In this document: piece after piece, positions 36,735 to 48,430 of the stretch | Layout: each line of letters starts with the position of its first letter | Numbering within the stretch: the stretch's first letter is position 1 | The notes under the pieces: model-generated | The model's input: the letters and a program-made list of their open reading frames with translations, nothing else | What the model was told of the DNA's origin: nothing | Database searches by the model: none | Made by a program: the position numbers and the translations under genes | DNA from: Fasciola hepatica | Taxonomy: Eukaryota; Platyhelminthes; Trematoda; Plagiorchiida; Fasciolidae | DNA length: 64,000 nucleotides | NCBI GenBank assembly: GCA_948099385.1 | Contig: CANUEZ040000167.1 | Span: forward strand, 3,881,001-3,945,000 | Direction: 5' to 3'

Positions 36735-37750
36735 CTGCGTGCTCCTTAAACTTGAAAACCGTGAATACCTCACATTGTTACTTTCTGCTGCATCCTCTGA
36801 TCTCGCCTTGTGCATGTGTCTTGACCACCGCCAAGAAATGTACACCTATCAGTTATCAACTAATGCATCACTCAGACTGCTTACCTTCTTTTCTGCTCGT
36901 GCACTATCGCACCCATCGCTTGCTGTCGTGAATACGATCTGGTTACCAGGTAACACCGACACAAATTGCTAATATAGCTGCATACGCTCAACTAAGGTCC
37001 ACAGAGTGCTTCTAACTACGAGACTCACCCGATGTCGGAGACATTCATGCCACTTCGCCAAGGTTCCTGATCGAATTATGAACGATCCAGATTCGGTGAT
37101 GCCCTTCTCCTTCCAACGATGGAAAAGAGGAAACAAACAGCCATAAATGCCCGACAGTGACATAGAAAGGCCACAGAAAACAACGATATAATGAGCTTAT
37201 CATTCCACCAGCCTAGCTTGGGCCATTGCAAGGGCTTTCACCCATCTTCCTTGCATTATTTTGTTCCTCATGGGAACCCCATTCCGCTTGCTGACTGTTC
37301 TTTCTCGGGACTCCATACTTCTTTAGAGGCTGCAAACTCCCAACACTGGGTGATACCTGCTACTCGTCATGAAATAATCGTACCTTTCAGGAAAGTACTT
37401 GTCTCTTCCATACTCAGAAATCAAAGGAAATTGGCGTTCCTCCGCTTACCATCAAGAATGTTTTACCCGTCTCCTTGACCTATTGCCAGTTACACCTTTA
37501 AGTGAACCTTAGTATGTATCACTGACCATTTTTATTGCGTCGTCCCCGTGAATATTGTGCTCTGTGCATTCCAAGACAATGTACATCTCAGCATTCCTGC
37601 TTCTTGCTAATTCCGAGCAGGATGAACATGAGCAAGGCACACGGTGGAGGCTTGTTACTGCTCATATAAGAGCAGTACGCTCGAAGTTAGCGGACCCCAC
37701 TCAGCCCACGCATTATGCAAGCCACGGTGATCCAGGTAAATCTAAACCGC
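36735..37750. other. Intergenic DNA, nothing recognised
   Basis: Short frames only (up to 142 codons starting earlier, plus strand) without motifs. The first part of the open frame at 37,555-37,977 lies here; see the repeat arm that follows for why I do not call it a gene. Confidence 0.35.
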
Positions 37751-37754
37751 CTTT

Positions 37755-40190
37755 TTCGAGACGCACTCGCAAGCGCATGATCGAGGTGTACAGCGTTGCT
37801 CAGTGTGATGAAGCATTTACGAATTTGGGTATAGAAGTAAAATGTGTCAGCGATATAAAATCATGGCCAGCAACAGTTTATATGGGTCAATCTGACAGTG
37901 CTTTGCGCGGCAATTTTAACCGGTTTCAGCTTCGAGCTTGGCGGTGGCGCACTGTGAGCTGCCGAAAATATCGTTAATACATAATGCTAAGGATGCGTTG
38001 TAAGCTAGGATGATGCAAGCCATGAAAAACGGCGGGTTAATGGGGTTCTGTGAACAGCGTAAGTTTCTCATAAGAAGAAAAAGAATTTGTATGGCAGTAC
38101 ACTCGGGAAAGTCGACTCATGCGACGTGAATAGCAATCCATGGAACTGATGCAAGCTCTGAATGACGGGTTTACCGGGGTTCAATAAAAGGAATGAGTTA
38201 TGAAACAGGGAGACATGAAACCAACTTTATGAATGCGCCTTTGGGAACTTTGGTGAGTTTGGAATGAACAGCAGTCCATACGAAGGTGAGTTCAATTTCA
38301 GGATCAGTAACATGTATCACTCAGAAATAAGAAAGCTCAACTGGATCGTCCCGGGGGAGTGGGGAGTCAATTTTCCGCCGGCCACGGTTCTAGGGAAATA
38401 TGAACTGTGACAAAGGATACTAAAGTGGAAAACCCATAGACTTGAGCGGTATTGTGCTGTTTCAATGAATATATATATATACATATTGATGCACCGAGTC
38501 TCTTTGTTAATCCGCGTCGTTAGTGGTACTCTGCAACTCTTATGGGTATGATCCGTCTGGCAGGGCGAAGGATGTTTCGGTCAACCAGCCAGGTGTGGCG
38601 AGATGTGATGAATCAACTGATGACGGATATATCAGTAGGTTGGACGCAAACTGATATTTCTGTTGGCTGCGATGGTGATATCAGCAGGAGAGGCTTTGCT
38701 TTAGAAAACTCTAATCGATCTGCTAGGCAGTTGTGGGTATTTTATGTCGGGTGGCTTGATTATAGTCCCAAATGCTATGAATGGTTCCACTTGGGTCCCC
38801 GTCGGTACGAGTCACAGTGGCATCCTTGGTTGTCCAGTTTGGCGACGGAGATAGTGGGAGACGACGGACCTGAAATAAACGGGGATTGCAGTCCGGACGT
38901 GGTTCCAGATGTGGGTTATGGCAATATATGAGGAAAATAATAATGAGTTATTTAGGTTTATTTGAGTGGGGCAAGGATGTGGTTTCATTTAGGCGTCCTG
39001 GATAAAGTAGGCTCGCAGGGGATTGCGCTATACTGCTTCCGGCTAGCAGATTTGCTTACACCGGCTGGACCATTGTGTAGGCATTCTAAGGGATTAATGG
39101 TTCGCACCTTGACGTGGCAGTGTTGGGATACATATAAGAACCTAAAGCTTCACGGTTAAGAGGAGGTTGAAATGGTAATCCTCAGTAACGTTTGCTAACG
39201 CAGAAGGCAGTTCAGCACCGGGGCGGTAAGGTAGGTTTGGAGGAGCAGTATATGGGTGGACGGGACCGGTACCCTGCTAGCAAAGCACTTTATTTGTTAC
39301 TGTCCCCTCTGGTGTAGTGGTTAGTCTATAACGAATGGGTCCTAAGGAGCCTTAAAGTGGAAGAAACTATTATGGTATCAGTGATGAAGCATTAAAGAAA
39401 ATTGGTCTCGTGCCGAGAAAAGTAGACGTAAGTTCGTCCATGCTCCTACTGGACGGTTCCAGCACTCTGAGATTGTACTTATTTATGAGCAAGGATATTT
39501 GGTATAGTGTTGATTGCGTGGTGACCGTGGTATCTTCGTCTTCGTTAGCGTGCTACAGAGCAGGACAACACCCATGTGATGGTTGGTTCGGAGGAACGAG
39601 AGGTGAGAACAAGATGGGGCTACATTTTCGTCAGGGAAGCTAACTCTAACGGTCTACATTCAGTGCTCACGGTAGGCGGCACCAGGGCCTGCTTCAGGTA
39701 GGGGGGTAGCTCGACACACATCCATTAGCATCCAGCTGGTGAGGCTTTAAGAGCGATCCACACTTTTTCAGAAGTTATTACTATTTTTTATAGTCTCATC
39801 ACATTCAGATAGCTGGCTGTCAGAAAAGGCGGAGTTGCTTTAGGTGAGTGACTACAGCTTTCACGCCCCGGCCTAAACATGAATCGCATGTAACAAGCCG
39901 CTTTGGGAATAGGTCAACCACACTAGTCAGTCCGCAGCGACACTGCAACCCGGAGACATGAGTCACGTGTGACAAGGCTGGTATGCCTGGAAGACTAAAC
40001 AGTGGGGTAATTTTTCTCTTTTTTGTGCCAATCTCTTACTTCTTGATGTTTATGTTCCATTGGTGGCCAACTCTGTGCGGGGAAACTATCAAGGCAAGGA
40101 ATGTTTACAGATGTGCCGCTGTCACACTCACCCTATCCGTGAGGTCAGAACCCCAAGGCCGTTTACATGGGACAGAAGATGCAGGGGGAA
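37755..40190 (+). repeat. Repeat family R, left arm of a 2.4-kb inverted repeat
   Basis: Read on the plus strand, this 2.4-kb segment aligns along its length with the reverse complement of 42,400-44,825. Matched blocks include TCGAGACGCACTCGCAAGCG (from about 37,757), TTTGCGCGGCAATTTTAACC (37,903) and TCTGAATGACGGGTTTACCG (about 38,158). Others are CAGGATCAGTAACATGTATC (about 38,299), a GTACGAGTCACAGTGGCATC block (about 38,807) and a long block before 40,170 ending TTTACATGGGACAGAAGATG. A TA tract (38,469-38,482) sits at the same place as one in the other arm. No known protein, tRNA-like head or LTR signature was seen. Its 140- and 129-codon frames have stops at the matching place in the other arm, so coding is unlikely. 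Confidence 0.75.
38469..38482. repeat. TA dinucleotide tract in left arm
   Basis: A short run of TA units, about 14 bases. It lies at the position in the left arm that corresponds to the longer tract at 44,091-44,110 in the right arm. Confidence 0.8.
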
Positions 40191-40194
40191 GTAG

Positions 40195-40505
40195 AGTTAA
40201 CCACAGTCTGCGATTATTCGATGGGGTTCATGTTCACCGAAACACCAGTTTGCACGAGGGTGGGGCAATACTTGCAGCCCTAACAACGTTATGCCCTTAT
40301 GCCTGAGTATGCCATAGGTTGCTATGTTGGTTTGCCTCCAAAAAGGTATTTGATAGTAGAAAAATTGAGATTGTTTTGCCATCCTAGGTCGTGGGAACGA
40401 ACCGCTGAGTTCCCTAATTTTCGTCGAGGGGAGGCCAACCCTAAGCCGGTCTAATTGAGGCTGGGATGTTTAAATAGGTTTTTCGATTTATAAGTACACT
40501 ATTCC
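40195..40505. other. Spacer between left arm and LINE D 3' end
   Basis: No gene seen. The sequence stops matching the right arm just after 40,170. It may include the 3' UTR of LINE D. Confidence 0.4.
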
Positions 40506-40509
40506 TATC

Positions 40510-42290
40510 TCAAATGCCTGAGTCCTTGAAATATAAGGATTGTACATCCTGGTCAGCTTGTTCACTGTTAGAGCTATGCGTATTTCTTTTTTGAAGGCCA
40601 CTTATGCCGGTGGTAATGTCCGAATTCGTTTTGGTAGCATGTTCCACAATGGAGCCTACTTGTTGATGAAGTGTGACCCAAGTGCAAGCTTGGGCAAGGG
40701 AACAGCAACCAAGAGCCCATTGTTACGTAAAGAATAATTAGAAAGGGTTTTCGTCTGCGGTGCTGAACTGCATGATCTATTCTTTAAGATGTTGTGAAAG
40801 AGTAGGTTTTTTCTTAGGCGGAGCAGCCATAAGGGATCGATTTTCAGCTGATCACAACCTTCCATGCAGTTTGAGGGCGAAGAAAAACCTAGGGGCTGTT
40901 TTTTGAATGCCCGCTGTACATACTTAAACGCCATTTGGTCTCTCTGTCGCATGTTGAAATAAATGATTGAGCCATAGTCCAGAACGGGTCTGGCATGGGA
41001 CTTAAAAATGTTTAGTTTACTTTCTGGCAAAATCAATGTTTGATGTATGAGCCCGATCGTACGGCGTGCTTTGGTCATCTGGATGGCTGTGTGTTCGGAA
41101 AAGTCAAATGTGCGTGAATATTGTGGGACCAAGTCACGTACCTGAGAGTTCTTGGGCATAAATTGGCCGCGTATACTAAATGATTCCGTGGGTCGTAACA
41201 TTTATACGTAGTTATTACTCTTTTCGGCGGAAAACCTCATTTTTCAATCATCATCCCAGGAGCTGAAAGCGAGCAGTTCATCTGCAATGTCGTCTACGGT
41301 GGAGGCTCATGCCGCGGGCTGAAAAACGGGCACCATTTTGATACCATTTGCGAACAGGAAGCGAACTCTTTGTTAGATGTTGACTACATCGTTTATGTAC
41401 GTTAGGAGCAGTAGTAGGCCAGGCACATCACCTTGTATCACACTTCTATTTACGGGACGGGGTTTGGACGAATTTTCGCCCATACTCACCATCTGGTCTC
41501 GAACTAATCAACAGGATGAAAACCGGGCGAGAATCAGCTCCACGATTCCATATGTTTTGATCTTCTGTAGTAACCAGACTTGGGACACTCGGTCGAATGC
41601 TCTGGTCATGTCCAAAAAGATCACAATTGCCGATTTACCATCTTTGACAGTCCCTGTGACTAGGTTGAGGAAGTCTGTCATGCTTGCTGCACATGATCGG
41701 TTTTTCAGAAAACCATGCTGACCAGCGTTGATTAGATTGTGGTTAAGAGGGTGACGTGGTATCCTTTCTTTGATTAATCTCTCCACAATTTTTGACAAGA
41801 CCGAGGTGTGGTTCACCGGCCGGTTGTTAACTGGATCTAAGCGATATCCTTTTTTGTGCATAGGTGTGATAGTGGAATTTTTCCATTAAGAAGGGTAAAC
41901 ACTGTACATTGGTGACGAATTGAATGTGTTTGCCAGCAACATTGGAACACCTTCGTCACCTCGACTGAAAGTGGTTGGCGGTAACTCGTCTTGACCTGGT
42001 CTGTAGGGCGGTCTTGTTTTTGCTACATGGGCTGAAACCTCATCGGAGTAGAACACTACAGTTGAGAAAGTTACTCAAGTCACCGGATTTAGAAAGGGGA
42101 TGGGCAAGAGAACGCAAAGTAGGTGCTGAAAGCCTCCGCAATCAAAAGAGGGTCATCTAAGTAATTATCGTTATAGTTCGCATTTAAGATGGCCTGATTA
42201 GGTTGCTTGTTTCCGACCTTCATCAGGCTGACCAGTGCTTCCACTTTGCTTGGGTGGCTTAGGGCATCTGGTTCCTATGTTTTCTTAGAA
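40510..42290 (-). pseudogene. LINE D ORF2, reverse transcriptase part
   Basis: The minus strand has a CR1-like RT in several frames. KVEALVSLMKVGNKQPNQAI is near 42,250. ITPMHKKGYRLDPVNNRPV (about 41,815-41,870) matches the PKKGDRxxPxNYRPI segment. NAGQHGFLKNRSCAASMTDF is near 41,720 and IVIFLDMTRAFDRVSQ is near 41,600. The catalytic box reads FANG instead of FADD (41,343-41,357), so the enzyme is dead. The C-terminal part (40,656-41,201, 181 codons) keeps SHARPVLDYGSIIYF and LKIDPLWLLRLRKNLLFHNI. It lies between the two arms of the inverted repeat, in the same orientation as the endonuclease at 44.9-45.8 kb, from which the right arm separates it. Confidence 0.8.
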
Positions 42291-42399
42291 GAATCCAAAT
42301 GCAATTTAATCATATGGGATGTACGTATTATTAGGAGAAATGAGGAGAAGTCCCTCCTTTAAGTGAAACTTCTTTGGAGTTTGCTAGGTTACCGTCAAG

Positions 42400-44825
42400 C
42401 ATTTTTTGTCCCATGTAAACGGCATGAGGGTTCTGACTTCACGGATAAGGCGAGTGTTAGAGCGGCACTTCTGCAAACTTTCCTGGCCATGATGGTCTCC
42501 CTGCACAGAGTTGACCACCAATAAGATATAACCACCAAAAAGTAGAGATTGGCATAAAAAAGTGAGAAAAAAATACCCCACTGTTTTGTCTTCCAGGCAC
42601 ACCGGCCTTGTCCCTTGTGACTCATGTCTCCGAGTTGCAGTGTTGCTACGGATCGACTGGTGTGGTTGACCTATTCCCAACGCGGCTCGTCACATGCGAT
42701 TCATGTTTAGGCCGGGGCGTGGGAGCTGTGGTCGCCCACCTAAAGCAGCTCCGCCTTCTTTGACAGCCAGATACCTGACTGTGATAAAACCACAGAAAAA
42801 ATAATAAAAATAAAAATTAAAAAATAAAAGCGTCTAAAAAATGTGTGGATCATTCTTGGAGCGCCACGTGCTGGATGCCAGTAGTTGTGTATCGTACCAC
42901 CTCCCTACCTGAAGCAGACCCTTGTGCCGCCTTCTATGAGCACCGAATATAGGTCGTTAGAGTTTGCTTTCCTGACGAAAATTCGGACCCATCTCATTCC
43001 CATTTCTCACGACTCTCAAAACCAGTCCTCACATGGGTGTTTTCCTGCTTTGCAATACGATAACGACGAAAAGGACACAGCGATAACCATGCAATCATGT
43101 CTACATCTGATTTCCTTGATCATACTCGAGCAAATCTCGGTACGATAGCACCATCGAGTAAAAGCATAGATGAACTGACGTTAACGTTCCAAGGCACGTG
43201 ACCGATTGCCTCTAATGTATCACTTCTGTCACCCCAATAGTTTCTTCCACTTTAAGGCTCCGCAGAAACTACCCAGTATAGAATAACCACTATGCCGGAA
43301 GAGACAGTAACAGCATAGGGCTACGCTAACAGTGTGCCAGTCCCATTCGCTCACAGTCTGTTATTTCAAACCTATCTTATCGCCTCGTTGCCAAACTGCG
43401 CTCTGCGTAAGCAAACGGTATTAAAGGCTATCATTTCTAACTGCTCTAAACCGTGAGACCCTGGGTCTTTCATTAGTATCCGAGCAATGCCATGCCAAGG
43501 TGCAAAATCCTAAATCCTTTGGGATACATACACCGTTACCAAACTAGTGTACGCAACTTCGTTAGCCTGCAGCAGTACAGCACAAGTCCACTGCGAGCTT
43601 ATTTTACTTAGAATGTGGAGTAGGTACCACTGACTGTTCAAATGAAACTTCATCCGTGCTCCACTCACGCAGACCTAACCAGTCCATTATTTATTGTCCT
43701 CGTATATCATCATAACCCACAGCTGGAACCACGTCCAGACTGCAATCCCCCTTTATTTCAGGTCTGTTTTCTCCCACTATCGCAGTCGCCAAACCGGATA
43801 ACCAGGGATGCCACTTTGACTCGTACGGACAGAGACTCAAGTAAAACCTACCACAGCAACTGAGACCGAAATCAAGCCACCCGACAGGAAGTACTCCCAA
43901 CTGCTTATCAGATCATTCAGCTTTTTCTAAAGCAACCAACACAAATTCCAGTTCATGCGCATCTTGCCAATATACCACCAAACTCAGCTGATTGACCGAC
44001 ACATACTTTGCCCTGCCAGACGAAACATAACCATACGATGTCGTACGTTACCAGAAACGACGCTGAATAACACTGAAGGCAAATGCGTCAATATATATAT
44101 ATATATATATGTCAGTGAAACAGCATGTTAACGCTCAAGTTCATGCGGAGATTTCCCACTTTATTATCCGTTACCACAGTCCACCTTTCCTCCGAAACGT
44201 AGCCGGTTGGAAACTGACTCTGCACTTCTCGAGGGCCCTCCAGTTGCGCTTTCTCATTCCTGAATGGTACATGTTACTGATCCTGAATCTAAACTCACCT
44301 TCTTATGGACTGCTGTTTCTCCCACATCCACCAGTGTTCACTTTCACGAAATTGGTCCCGGCATCGTTTCGAAACTCATTCCATTTATTGAACTCCGGTA
44401 AATCCGTCATTCAGGGTCTGCATCGTCTTCATGGATCGCTATCCTCCCCGCATCCACCGACGTTCCCGAGAACACATTTTACAATTTTTTTCTTTTCTTC
44501 CTTTTCTTCTTGTTCAAAATTTACTCCATCTGCAGAACCTCGATAGGCCTCCGTTTCCCCGGCTTGCATCATTCTCGTTCAAAATGAGTCCTTGACACTG
44601 CGCTAACGGTTTTTCGTTATCTCCACCGCCCAGCCCGGGTTCGAAACCGGTTTAAAACTGCCGCGCAAACCATTATCAAAATGATCCATTCAAACTGTTG
44701 CTAGCTACGTCTATCTATCGCTGATACTCTCGACTTTTATACGTTGAATTTGTGAATATTCCACCTTATTGAGTAACGTGTCACACCATGATCGTGCGCT
44801 AGCGCGTGGGTCTCGACCATGGCCG
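42400..44825 (-). repeat. Repeat family R, right arm of a 2.4-kb inverted repeat
   Basis: This is the minus-strand counterpart of 37,755-40,190, with differences in roughly a quarter of positions by eye plus small indels. It begins on the minus strand at about 44,825, next to an ATT tract (44,837-44,855), and ends at about 42,400. On its own orientation it lies between the endonuclease and the RT of LINE D, so it probably inserted into that LINE. I did not find a clear target-site duplication. It has an A-rich stretch at about 42,790-42,840 that the left arm lacks. Confidence 0.75.
44091..44110. repeat. TA dinucleotide tract in right arm
   Basis: Ten TA units in a row at the site matching the shorter tract at 38,469-38,482 in the other arm. 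Confidence 0.85.
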
Positions 44826-44836
44826 AGAAATATACC

Positions 44837-44855
44837 ATTACTATTATTATTATTA
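44837..44855. repeat. ATT trinucleotide tract
   Basis: About six ATT/TTA units at the junction between the right arm and the endonuclease half of LINE D. Confidence 0.75.
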
Positions 44856-44859
44856 AGAC

Positions 44860-45760
44860 GATCTAGAGAATTCAGCTGTTTGCGCATGATGGACCGCAAG
44901 GCTGTAGAGGTTTTCCGAGGCAGCAAGGAAGATTAGAATACTGTTGGGCAACCGCTATCTCTAGGTCATTAGATAAAAAGGATTCGTCCTACTTAAGGGA
45001 ACAGATAAAAGAGGGCACACTATTCCAGCAAGCTCTATGGTATTGCTTACTGATGACCGGAATGTGTTTCTGCTGAATTATCGGTGTGAGGGCAGGGTGC
45101 AGTGAAAACTTAGGACATGGGTATCTAAATTCTTGATACCTATAGTAAAAATGAGGTTTAATGTATTTCTCCATTGAGTGGGGGATAAAACATGCTGTAC
45201 CCAGTTACCCACATGGATACACGAAAGGGAACCATGGTTTTGGGGAGGTGTCAGGGATTGCACGCATATTTCAGGCACATTGAAATCACCAGCCAAGATT
45301 TTGGCGGTTACGGGGATGTCAGAGACATAGCTGGATGAGTCCACTATTGCTGTCAACTCGTGCATGTCCTGGTTCGGAGGACGATTGATACATCCTGCAA
45401 GAAGTAGTTGTTGATCTTCTTTGATAATGAGCCAGGCTGAGTCCCGAACGCTGTCAAAAATAATATGATGGAATCTACTCGCCGTGAATGTATGTCTGAT
45501 ACAAGTGATGCAGCCGCCTCGGCGTTGGTCAGGTCTACTGTTGGCGGCGGCTTAGTAGATGGGTATGGGTACGTGGTTTATTGGGGTGTGATCCGCCAGC
45601 CACGCCTCGGTAACTATTAGGACATCAGGGTGTAGGTCTAATGCCAGCGCTCTAAGCAAGGGCAGTTTTGGGGAGGAGAGAGCGGACTTTAAGTAGCAAG
45701 AGCGACAAAGTGTTTTTGGTTAGGTTCTCAATAGATAGAACCGTGGTTTTATTGTGATTG
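44860..45760 (-). pseudogene. LINE D ORF2, endonuclease part
   Basis: The minus strand reads SALSSPKLPLLRALALDLHP then DVLIVTEAWLADHTP (catalytic Glu, about 45,590-45,640). LLLAGCINRPPNQDMHEL comes next and ILAGDFNVPEI follows, with catalytic Asp and Asn (GDFN at 45,279-45,290). TLNLIFT stands where the LDLIxTN motif is expected. The Ser-Asp-His end is not recognisable. Linker residues such as NDLEIAVAQQYSNLPCCL and IMRKQLNSLDRL run down to about 44,870, where the right arm of the inverted repeat begins. One 95-codon frame (45,078-45,365) is open; the rest is broken by stops. Confidence 0.75.
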
Positions 45761-45764
45761 GATA

Positions 45765-48430
45765 ATGAAGGATCGTCGGAAGAGGCGTGGCTTACGGTGA
45801 GCAGGCAAAGCTCGGTCCACTTTAACAGCTTTTCTGATGAGGAAGCTGTGCCCGTGGCTAGATGATCTGCTGGGCTTTCAAGATGGGTGCAACCTGGGGA
45901 GCGGTTAAGTAGTTCTACTGGAAATGGCTGGATCCTGGAGGGAGTAGGTAAGGCGCGGAAGAAGCTGGGGGGAGATAATGGCGGTAAGGACTCGAGGACA
46001 TTTGGTGCATTTGCCAGGAGCTTGCTGCTATATGAGGACTGGTCGAGTGAGAGATGACGTAAAAACGGGAGCGGTCCGGGGGCGGAGCGGAAGTTGAAGC
46101 TTTTGCCAAGGTTGCGGACTTCAATAATTTAGTCCACGGAGGGGGTAATGGTAGACCAGGAATATTGGGCAGGGAAGGTTTAGCCCGGCGATGATATGGG
46201 TCCTGGAGAACTCGAGGAGTGAAGTCGAATACCCTGTTTGGAGAGGTAAAGGGCACGGAAGCTAAGGGCCAGAGGTGGAAAGAAGGGCCTATCCGGCAAC
46301 ATATTTGGTATCGCGGCATACGTGTTGGTGCTGAACACGAGTCGAAAGCCGGCCACTGGGTCCCTGGGGAGGCTTGATTTTGGGTGGGGTTGGGTGTGGG
46401 TCGGACCCTGTTGTGAGTCTTCTGACAATTTGAGCGCAGCTCGAGTAGGCTGGATGCTTGTATCCTTAGGCTAGAGCCTTCTGTAGGCCCAGAGTCTGAA
46501 CGGTTGGGTACAGGTTTGTAGGTGGATCGGTGCTGTTGCAGCCGGGAGCCCACAGGTGTTCGACTGTTGCTTTCCCCTTTTTAATTCGGACTGCATGGTA
46601 TAGGGGCCCTGAAACAAAGGCCTCAATCTACCTGTTTTTACATTGTGACAGACCGGAGTGGGTCTTGCGTTTGCTCGTTTAGCTGGTTTGGTAATGTTCG
46701 GGGAAGAGTTAAGAGATCTAGTAAGGGCAGGTGGGACAGGCTGATGGGCCCAACCGGATGAGATAGTGGCAGCAGAGGTGGCCTGCATCCAAAAAACCCG
46801 CTTACTTGGCGGATTTACGGTCGGTGATGGAGCTGTCCCTAATGCCCGATCTACAGTGCCGTTGTTAGGAGCAAATAGGGTAGATAAGCTGCAGGTGGGG
46901 GTCGAAGCTGCATCTGGAGGTACCTTCCGTCCACTGGATGTTGCCTGGGGGTCCGACAGGGGTAAGTTGTCGAGGTCGACAGGCACCTGAGTTGGTGCGG
47001 AGCGTGCCGGGTTGAGGGATAATAACTGCTTGGCTGAGGCTGGCCTCTGCCGAGGGCCGGTTTATGGGGTACTATGGTGAGGTACTGTTGGGAAGGCTAC
47101 CCTTGGCGCCTCCCTATGAAGAAGAGTCTTGTCGGCCGTAATCCTGACCGATTTATATGCTGTGTTAAGGGCAATCGATGATTGATTTTTGATAAATTCC
47201 ATTGCTATTTATCGGAAGGGAATTGGGAATGGATAGGGCATGTGTGTCGTGGTGAACCCTTGTGTAACCTTGTGCACGAGCAAGAATGGTGGTCCATGCC
47301 AGCTTCCCTAAGCAAGATGGATTTCGGTTGTGATACTGGCGCCTTGTCCGGGAGGTTAAAAGCTATAGCATTTTTGCTATTTGAGATGCACTTGGAGGTC
47401 TCGGTGGAACCTGATTCAAGAAAGTCAGTAGCGGATTTAAGCAGCTGCTGCTGATGGCTTGCCGCGGGTCCATCAGGCACAGAAGCAGAGCAAGCTTGGC
47501 AATCTTGTCATCCAAGTCTTGTTGAGATGTCCCCAACTTCTGGATGAATACGAGCATTGAAGGTAGCAGCCTTTGCGAGGTCCACCAATGGTAAAGAGCA
47601 TTGTCTCAGTGGCGTTAGCGGTTCCTTAACTGTAATCTTGGGTCGAAGATTTTGAGTGATGGGCGTGATAATAGTATTAGAGAAGAATCTTTGGAAGCTG
47701 TGTGACGCTTTGTGATGATTTCCCAAAACATAGCTAGCTAAGTTCCTAGAAACCTATATAAATAGCCATCGATAACGAAGAATGTTCCGTGGCGCTATGA
47801 GAACACCGGTGTGATCAAGCTTTCGACTGGCTTACACAACATGTTGTGAGGTAACGATCAGTGGCGGTGCAGTTGCCAGAGAAGCCTTTGGCACAAGGAC
47901 CAGTGAGATGATATCCGTCACACCGTGCGATGTGTAATCGTGAAAAGTCTGAAAAGGTCAAGATTGGTTTTGACAGTGCCGCAGTATCCAAAATCGAACC
48001 ACTAATTTGGCATTTACCGAGAAGTCTCAAACAATTTACCAGTTTATGGGAGTACTTCTGCCGTTTCTCTGGAGGCTTATGTCTTTGAGAGCAAATACTT
48101 TTAGAGTGTTTCTGCAACCGAATGTGTCCCCGGAAGATTAAGATGCACTTCAGCTTGCCTGATGCCCTGAAAGCAATATTGTTAGGTGAAAAGAATTTAT
48201 AAAGCCCATGCATCCTATTGGAGCAGCTTTGCCACAATTCTATGCGACTTTCTTTGTGCAAGATTCTTCTGCGTTGGTTCCTTCCGGAGTGCCAGCAAGT
48301 GTTTCTAAGGATGTTTACGTTTATAACCATTGGGCTTTCATTATTAATACCGCAGACGCACTGCACGGGTTGGCTTGACTGCGGGGCTTGTCAAGGCGTG
48401 TTAGGTTCAAGGAAACCGAGTGGATGAGTT
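45765..48430 (-). pseudogene. LINE D ORF1 with a PHD-finger-like relic
   Basis: Reading from 48,430 downward, the frame 47,815-48,366 (183 codons) starts CVCGINNESPMVINVN, then has CWHSGRNQRR and ends the finger with LWQSCSNR. The order resembles a PHD finger (C-x-C-G, MI-x-C, C-x-W-H, W-x-C-x-x-C) with several zinc ligands lost. PHD fingers are known in ORF1 of some CR1-like LINEs. Next, at about 47,500-47,550, FIQKLGTSQQDLDDKIAKLA looks like coiled coil. Frames 46,471-46,986 and 45,915-46,553 are Pro/Ser/Thr-rich without clear motifs. ORF1 of such elements binds RNA. The frames are not continuous, so the gene is broken. The PHD call is from pattern alone. Confidence 0.55.

Noticed and set aside
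37555..37977. A 140-codon plus-strand frame as a protein gene overlapping the left arm of repeat R
   Set aside because: In the other arm the matching frame carries several stops, and no motif is recognisable. The match between arms is at the nucleotide level, not protein level.
38542..38931. A 129-codon frame in the left arm that resembles the 43,691-43,900 frame in the right arm
   Set aside because: The resemblance comes from the repeat itself. The right arm lacks the first half and nothing suggests selection on protein sequence.
39300..39350. TGGTGTAGTGGTTAG as the head of a tRNA gene
   Set aside because: It looks like an A box, but no B box follows within 60 bases and no cloverleaf can be drawn.
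44630..44655. GGTTCGAAACC as a pol III B box in repeat R
   Set aside because: There is no A box at the proper distance, and the other two copies do not keep the motif intact. The string is palindromic and arises easily.
37755..44825. One DNA transposon with 2.4-kb terminal inverted repeats and a 2.2-kb cargo
   Set aside because: The spacer is an unrelated LINE RT, there is no transposase, and a third partial copy lies outside. Independent insertions explain it better, though a composite cannot be excluded.
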